Assembly: GCA_938018155.1 (NCBI GenBank)
Contig: CALIIG010000101.1
Span: 1-11,359, forward strand
Direction: 5' to 3'
Origin: an uncultured Prevotella sp.
Lineage (GTDB): Bacteria; Bacteroidota; Bacteroidia; Bacteroidales; Bacteroidaceae
DNA: 11,359 nt
The translations under genes were made by a program, and so were the position numbers. Position 1 is the stretch's first letter. Each line of letters begins with the position of its first letter. The notes below the pieces were generated by a model. That model was not told the DNA's origin, searched no databases, and saw only the letters and a program-made list of their open reading frames with translations. Shown piece by piece: positions 7,590 to 11,359 of the stretch.

Positions 7590-7624
7590 CGGCCGTCGAA
7601 CGCGCTGCTGACGGCCGTCGAACG
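7587..7624. repeat. Two direct repeats with a palindromic core
   Basis: TGACGGCCGTCGAACG occurs at 7587-7602 and again, identically, at 7609-7624, separated by CGCTGC, so the period is 22 bases. Each copy contains the perfect 10-base palindrome GACGGCCGTC. The first copy includes the stop codon of the upstream gene. No T-run follows, so it is not a standard terminator. It may be a small extragenic palindromic element or paired protein-binding sites two helical turns apart. Confidence 0.
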
Positions 7625-7627
7625 ATT

Positions 7628-7668
7628 ACCCTTACAGGCTTAACGTTTGTTGATTACCGTATAAGGGT
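7628..7668 (-). terminator. Weak hairpin beyond the 3' end of the outer-membrane-factor remnant
   Basis: ACCCTTA (7628-7634) and TAAGGGT (7662-7668) form a 7-base-pair stem with a long 27-base loop, just past the minus-strand stop codon at 7675-7677. It is placed like a terminator for the minus-strand operon but lacks a strong T-run, so the call is weak. Confidence 0.
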
Positions 7669-7674
7669 GTGTAT

Positions 7675-8648
7675 TTATCGGCCTATACTCTGTTCGTATT
7701 CAACCACTTTGGTCTGCAAAGCCGTGTATGCCTCGGTGTAACGGTCGCGACACTGCCGGTATTTCTGCTGTGCATCGAGCAGGTCGTTCATGGTAACGGT
7801 TCCGGCCTGATAGAAGTCGCAGTTCAACCTCAGGTTCTCTTCGCTCTGCTCTATGCCTTTTCTGGCAATGACCAGCTGCCTGTAGGCATCGTCAACATCG
7901 TCCCGGTTTTTCTGTATGCGTATAGCCAGCAGCTGTCGGTTATCGGCCAGTTGCCGGCGGGTCACGTCCTCGGCTATCTGCCTGCGCCTGATGGCGTGCG
8001 AGCCTCCCCACCATTGTGATATAGGAACGGTTACGGTGGCGAACACCATGCCAAACGTATTTTTCATACCCTGGTCCATATTATAGTGGCTGTATGTGGC
8101 ACCAATGCCTATCGACGGCAGGTTTTTGCCTATCTCCATTTGCTTTGTTCGGCAGTCAGTTCTACGTTATTTACCGCCATCTGTTTCTGTATTTCGCTGG
8201 CTTCAACCCCTTTTTGGGCCAGTCTGTTGCCGTTGATGATACGCCCTCCTGCAAAAACGGGCTGTATTGCAGCCACTCCGGCCATAAGCCCTCTGTCGAC
8301 CATTGAGAACGACAGTTCCGGCGGGATGGCCGATAAAAGGGCCGGAGGCAATACCGAAGCGAGCGAAGAGGGGAGAACTGACGCCGTGTTGATGCTGGTT
8401 TTCAGCATGTTGGTGTTGGTCTTAAAACCCATTCCGGTGGCACTTATCTGTGGAAAATAGTTGGTAAAAGCCTCTTTTTTCTGCTCCCTGGCTTCGCGGA
8501 CGGCACCTTCGGCCGTGCGGATGCTGATGTTATGAGCCAGTGCCTGTTCCTTTATCTGCTGCAAAGTGAGAACCTGTTGTGCGCTGGCGGTAAGGCCTGA
8601 AAGGAGCAAAGCTGCGACGATGATATTTTTTTTCATAAACGTATACAT
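7675..8648 (-). pseudogene. TolC-like outer-membrane efflux factor, internally deleted and frameshifted
   Basis: Two reading frames together give the ends of one TolC-family protein. The 5' piece (8648 down to 8130) has a signal peptide ending ASA when started at the ATG at 8636, then the N-terminal repeat with LQQIKEQALAHN and QPVFAGGRIINGN, and stops shortly after VELTAEQ. The 3' piece (8139 down to 7675) starts at EIGKNLPSIGIGATYSH and carries the second repeat, including FYQAGTVTMNDLLDAQ. About 320 residues remain against roughly 430-450 in relatives. The missing part is the second half of repeat one, including its long periplasmic helices. The frames change at the join near 8131-8150. 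The two pieces overlap by ten bases, with the ATG of the second just before the TAG of the first. The second piece has no export signal, so no working channel is expected. It is the third gene of the decayed efflux operon. Confidence 0.
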
Positions 8649-8671
8649 TATATTAATAAGGTGTAACTGTT

Positions 8672-8698
8672 GCAGGCCAGCCCCGATGACAGGCCTGC
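8672..8698 (-). other. Hairpin between the pump and outer-membrane-factor remnants
   Basis: GCAGGCC (8672-8678) pairs with GGCCTGC (8692-8698) over a 13-base loop in the 63-base gap between the two coding remnants. No T-run follows in either direction. It may be an mRNA processing or stability element of the original operon; a terminator is unlikely. Confidence 0.
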
Positions 8699-8711
8699 CG
8701 CAGAATGTGTA

Positions 8712-9954
8712 TTATTGATTTTCGAATGCCCGGCGACGTAATCTTCCGGTCGTTGAGCCGCTCATGACAAGCCGGTAGCTTACAGGCAGAACGGTTAATA
8801 TAAACAACATGGTTATCATGATGCCGAAAAAGATGACGTTTCCCATCGGTGCCCACAGCCCCGAACCGCCCGGCATCATTGGGATAACGCCCATTGAGGC
8901 CGCCGCCGACGTAAGGAATATGGGGCGCATACGCCGTTTGGCACTCAGCAGTATGGCCTCGTGGGCGGTAAGATGTTCGGTTTCGCGAAGCTCTTCAGCA
9001 TAGTCGAACATGATGATGGCGTTGCGGATAAGAATACCCATAAGCGATATGACGCCGAGATAACACGTTAACGAGAACTCGCTGCCGGGCAGCAGTACGC
9101 CCCATTGCCGTACCCGGGGCGATGAGAGATAGCGATGCAAGCAACGGGAAAAAGGTTAATGATATGGCCAGTGTGGCTGAAAGTATCGACTTAAAGAAGT
9201 GGTTTGTACTCTTGATACTGGCATTCCACCGGCTCATGCCTCCGGCAAGCAGCTCCATATAGTTGTCAATGATAACGATAGAATTGTCTACTATCATGCC
9301 CAGCGTGACGATAAGGGCAGCCAGTGTAACCGTGTTCAGCTCTATTCCAAAGGCATAGAACAGCCCCAGAGAGATGAAAATGGAAACAGGAATGGTGCCG
9401 GCGGCCACAAGAGCCACGCGCAGAGGCAGCAGCAAAACAACTACCACCACCACGGCTATGATAGCAATGAGAAGCTCTTTGAGGAAGTTTGTTACCGAGT
9501 AGCCGACAACCTTGCTCTGGTCGGTAATGGTAAACATGCTGACATCGGAGGGCAGTGTTTTCTGAAATTCGCTGAGTTGTTGCTTCACTTCCGACCCCGT
9601 TTCGGTGATATTGCGCCCTTTTTTCATCTCAATACTGAGCACAATACACTTCTTTCCATTGTTAGTGACGAAGCTTGCAGGGGCTGTATATTCGCGGTGT
9701 ACGGTGGCAATGTCCTTCACGCGCACCACATTTCCGCCGGGACTTGAGAATATGATCATCTGCTCAACATCGTTAACCGAGGCTCCCGGGTACACAGCGG
9801 CTACGACACCCTGACGTACGGTGAAGTCGGGGAACTCGTTTTTGTTCATCTTCCCTAAGGCAAAAATGCCGAAGGCAACCCATAAAGCGGTGATGAGGAT
9901 GACGATTTGCCGGTAGCGCATCGCCCGTTCTACGATGTTTTGCTTCTTGTTCAT
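8712..9954 (-). pseudogene. RND efflux pump remnant with two internal deletions and a frameshift
   Basis: This is what remains of an RND (AcrB-like) inner-membrane proton-driven efflux pump, normally about 1000 residues or more; about 410 are left. The N-terminus (9954) is normal, with membrane helix 1 at residues 16-34. After NDVEQM (61-66) the protein jumps to IIFSSPGGNVVRVKD, skipping most of the first porter domain in frame. Helices 2-4 follow, including GMIVDNSIVIIDN with the proton-relay Asp223. After FFPLLAS (268-274) a second deletion removes the later helices and the whole second porter domain, joining to LIAPGTAMG. One extra G in the run at 9100-9103 then shifts the frame. Translation continues in the other frame through GSEFSLTCYLGVISLMGI and the final helices to a stop at 8712. 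It starts three bases after the adaptor remnant and cannot make a functional pump. Confidence 0.
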
Positions 9955-9957
9955 TTG

Positions 9958-10365
9958 TTATTCATGGAAATTAAAGGAGCACATGAAGCCTTTGCCAAAA
10001 CCACAGTGGCGTATGTCTACCAACATGGCTACGGGCTGTCCGGGTGCAATATTCTGGCCTGCGGTTACCATACTGCGTGATATATATCCCGTGGAAGGGG
10101 CGAAAAGGTGCGTATCGTGCAGGTTTTTCAGTGATATATTCTTCTGTGCATGCGCAGTCTTGACAGCAGCTTCGGCCTGGTTTACCGTTGCCGACGAGGC
10201 CGAAACAAGGTTATCGAGCGTGGTGGTATCGAGCACAGCGATGAGCTGTCGTGCCTGAACGTTCTGCCCTTCAGCAATGTTTACCTGCTTGACGGTTCCG
10301 CCGACGGGGAAAGTTGTAATAGATAATATAAAACTGTTGGGGGCACCCGATGCCGTGTATATCAA
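9958..10365 (-). pseudogene. HlyD/MFP-type periplasmic adaptor remnant
   Basis: The 135-codon frame holds pieces of a membrane-fusion adaptor, normally about 330-400 residues, that links an RND pump to its outer-membrane channel. Recognisable parts are the first lipoyl half, TFPVGGTVKQVNIAEGQNV followed by GQLIAVLD-like residues (18-46), part of the coiled-coil start (SASSATVNQAEAA, 55-67), and the second lipoyl half with HLFAPSTGYISRSMV then AGQNIAPGQPV (86-112). The signal peptide and leading strand, much of the helical hairpin, and everything after LVDI (residue 118) are missing. The final 17 residues, ending FNFHE, do not fit the expected beta-barrel domain. The first 16 or so codons are antisense to the AraC-type regulator, so adaptor homology really begins near 10313. 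It is followed after three bases by the pump remnant. It is not expected to function. Confidence 0.
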
Positions 10366-11131
10366 TATGAACGTGCTGGCTTATTGCTCAAAAGGCAAGT
10401 GCACGATAATGATAAATGGTGAGACAAAGGAGGTGCACAGCAATGAAATATTTATTTGTCCGCCCGAGGTGTCGCTGGATAATATCATGATTTCGCCCGA
10501 TTTTGAATACCAGGCAGTATGTATTTCCAACAGAATGCTGCAAACAGTTTTGCGCGGTTACATCAGTTTGTGGAATCAACTTACCTATATTAAGAAGCTG
10601 CGTGTGATAGAAATGATCGATTCGGACATCGAATTTTACAATAAAACATACAGTTTGTTGAAGCTGTGTCTTGAATACAAGGGAGAAGATGCCATCGATA
10701 TGCAATACAGAGCAGAGGTGTTGCGTGGTATAATAAGCGCAGTTCTTATAGGCTTTTGCAATACGTTCCGCAAGCATACTGATGTAGAACCTGAACCTTT
10801 AAAGCAGAATGTGTCGATTTTTAACAGGTTCCTGGAACTGATTCAAAGCACGGAGGCTAAGCATAATACGGTTAATTATTATGCCTCAAAGCTGTGTATA
10901 TCGGACAAGTATCTCACAATGATATGTAAAAAGAACTCGGGAAAGACCGCCAATGCGTGGATACAGGAGTATACTATTTCAGCAATTACGAACTATTTGC
11001 GTAATACAGGTTTGAGCGTAAAGGAAATAAGCAACAGGCTTGGTTTCCCCAATTCGAGCTTTTTTGGAAAGTATGTCAGAGACCATTTGGGCTGCAGTCC
11101 GATGGAATACAGGCAAATGCAAAGCAAGTGA
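10277..11131 (+). CDS. AraC-family transcription regulator with replaced N-terminus
   Basis: The 284-residue frame has a Bacteroidetes-type sensor domain (about 14-180), with VLAYCSKGKCTIMINGE, then FICPPEVSLDNIMISPDF. A C-terminal AraC DNA-binding domain (199-284) carries two helix-turn-helix units, YASKLCISDKYLTMICKK and the signature region LSVKEISNRLGFPNSSFFGKYVRD then GCSPMEYR. It would lie divergent to, and plausibly control, the efflux operon. Its first 13 residues (MFTCLTVPPTGKV) are the antisense reading of the adaptor's lipoyl domain. The native start, some N-terminal residues and the promoter have therefore been lost in the same deletion that beheaded the adaptor. Other starts are ATG at 10367 or 10373, inside the sensor domain. 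The DNA-binding half is complete. Expression is doubtful without a promoter, so it may be a pseudogene in practice. Confidence 0.
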   Translation: MFTCLTVPPTGKVVIDNIKLLGAPDAVYINMNVLAYCSKGKCTIMINGETKEVHSNEIFICPPEVSLDNIMISPDFEYQAVCISNRMLQTVLRGYISLWNQLTYIKKLRVIEMIDSDIEFYNKTYSLLKLCLEYKGEDAIDMQYRAEVLRGIISAVLIGFCNTFRKHTDVEPEPLKQNVSIFNRFLELIQSTEAKHNTVNYYASKLCISDKYLTMICKKNSGKTANAWIQEYTISAITNYLRNTGLSVKEISNRLGFPNSSFFGKYVRDHLGCSPMEYRQMQSK

Positions 11132-11267
11132 TGGCTTTTTAATGGTGTGTTCAGGCTGGCCTGCACAATTGTTTATGTAAAAAAGGTGCTGGGGTTGCAG
11201 GCTAATTTCAACGTGCTTATGGTGGTATGTATAATCGTTTTTGTAGTTCTTGCCTTCAGAATATACC
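11132..11267. other. Non-coding gap between the regulator and the tRNA terminator
   Basis: After the regulator's stop codon the sequence is TGGCTTTTTAATGG and then mixed sequence up to the tRNA terminator. A GCCTGC/GCAGGC inverted repeat (11159-11164 with 11197-11202) has a 32-base loop and is weak. A 60-codon frame starting at GTG 11147 runs through the terminator and into the tRNA, so it is not called. No clear terminator for the regulator is visible on the plus strand. Confidence 0.
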
Positions 11268-11311
11268 AAAAACGACGCGAGGAAACTCTCATTACAGAGT
11301 TCCCCCGCGTC
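11268..11311 (-). terminator. Strong intrinsic terminator of the tRNA transcript
   Basis: The 16-base arms at 11274-11289 (plus strand GACGCGAGGAAACTCT) and 11296-11311 pair along their whole length with two wobble pairs when read as minus-strand RNA, closing a 6-base loop. On the minus strand the hairpin is followed by T5 (plus A5 at 11268-11272). It begins 15 bases past the tRNA 3' end. Confidence 0.
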
Positions 11312-11326
11312 ATTATTCAGACTTCG

Positions 11327-11359
11327 TGACTCGCATGGGGCTCGAACCCATGACCCCAA
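11327..11359 (-). tRNA. Partial tRNA gene, 3' half only, isotype not determinable
   Basis: Reading the minus strand from the window edge there is the end of a variable loop (GGTC), a T-stem ATGGG (11351-11347), a T-loop TTCGAGC (11346-11340) and the matching CCCAT (11339-11335). The 3' acceptor strand GCGAGTC (11334-11328) and discriminator A at 11327 follow. CCA is not encoded. The 5' half, including the anticodon, lies outside the window, so the amino acid cannot be assigned. The predicted 5' acceptor strand would be GACTCGC. Confidence 0.

Noticed and set aside
8086..8460. Plus-strand frames opposite the outer-membrane-factor remnant, considered as possible new genes in the decayed region
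   Set aside because: The minus strand carries TolC-family sequence with a signal peptide; these frames have no motif and no plausible promoter.
9199..9747. 182-codon plus-strand frame opposite the RND remnant
   Set aside because: The minus strand encodes RND transmembrane motifs across this stretch. The plus frame is rich in His/Gln/Asn runs typical of antisense of such helices.
7675..10365. A novel miniature efflux or secretion system built from short adaptor, pump and channel proteins
   Set aside because: The pieces are exact fragments of known families with breaks inside domains, frame changes and a missing signal peptide. That pattern is decay or artefact, not a compact design.
8671..11165. 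12-base inverted repeat, TGCAGGCCAGCC at 8671-8682 and its complement at 11154-11165, considered as ends of a mobile element
   Set aside because: A few 12-base inverted matches are expected by chance in a window this size. There are no target duplications and no transposase between the copies.
11147..11329. 60-codon plus-strand frame with a hydrophobic stretch, a possible small membrane protein
   Set aside because: It starts at GTG, runs through the 16-bp terminator stem and ends in the tRNA acceptor strand. The terminator and tRNA explain the sequence better.
10979..11359. 126-codon minus-strand frame at the right edge
   Set aside because: It overlaps the tRNA, its terminator and the antisense of the regulator's HTH domain, and shows no protein-like features.
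1..11359. CRISPR arrays, insertion sequences, phage genes, integrases or toxin-antitoxin pairs
   Set aside because: No regularly spaced repeats beyond the two copies at 7587-7624 and no transposase, integrase or toxin-like frames were seen on either strand.

Overview
The window looks like chromosomal DNA of a Bacteroidales bacterium, most likely Prevotella or a relative. Three exact matches to the Bacteroidetes -7 promoter box TAnnTTTG sit just upstream of genes. The leaders are AT-rich with no strong Shine-Dalgarno sequence, and the closest remembered relatives of the LptD, HEAT-repeat, HDIG and AraC proteins are in this group. The genus is inference; no marker gene is complete here.

Layout. 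Positions 90-1868 (+) encode an intact carboxyltransferase of the oxaloacetate decarboxylase alpha / pyruvate carboxylase B type, closed by a strong terminator. Its C-terminal biotinyl-like domain has no biotin-accepting lysine. A short + strand operon follows: a HEAT-repeat-like protein (1948-2487) and an HDIG phosphohydrolase (2507-3043). Positions 3105-5939 encode a full-length Bacteroidetes-type LptD (LPS assembly outer-membrane protein) that appears to have its own promoter and an almost leaderless mRNA. A probable terminator separates it from a convergent six-helix membrane protein (6086-6766, -). That gene is divergent from a second membrane protein (6879-7589, +), and a dyad symmetry lies between their two promoters. 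The + gene ends inside a pair of 16-bp direct repeats with a palindromic core.

From 7675 to about 10365 (-) lies a wrecked tripartite efflux operon in the order adaptor (HlyD/MFP), RND pump, outer-membrane factor (TolC). Every member has lost internal coding sequence. TolC has lost its middle and changes frame at the join. The RND pump has two deletions plus a frameshift and keeps well under half its normal length. The adaptor has lost its signal peptide, part of its hairpin and its C-terminal half. The deletion at the adaptor's 5' end also removed the intergenic control region and fused it antisense to the start of an AraC-family regulator (10277-11131, +), whose sensor core and DNA-binding domain remain. 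The window ends in the 3' part of a tRNA gene on the - strand with a strong terminator behind it.

The first two thirds hold ordinary housekeeping and envelope genes. The last third is an efflux pump and its regulator in an advanced state of decay, or a heavily mis-assembled copy of one. No CRISPR array, insertion sequence, phage module or clearly new system was found. The points most worth following up are the clustered internal deletions and the carboxyltransferase with a biotin-less carrier domain.
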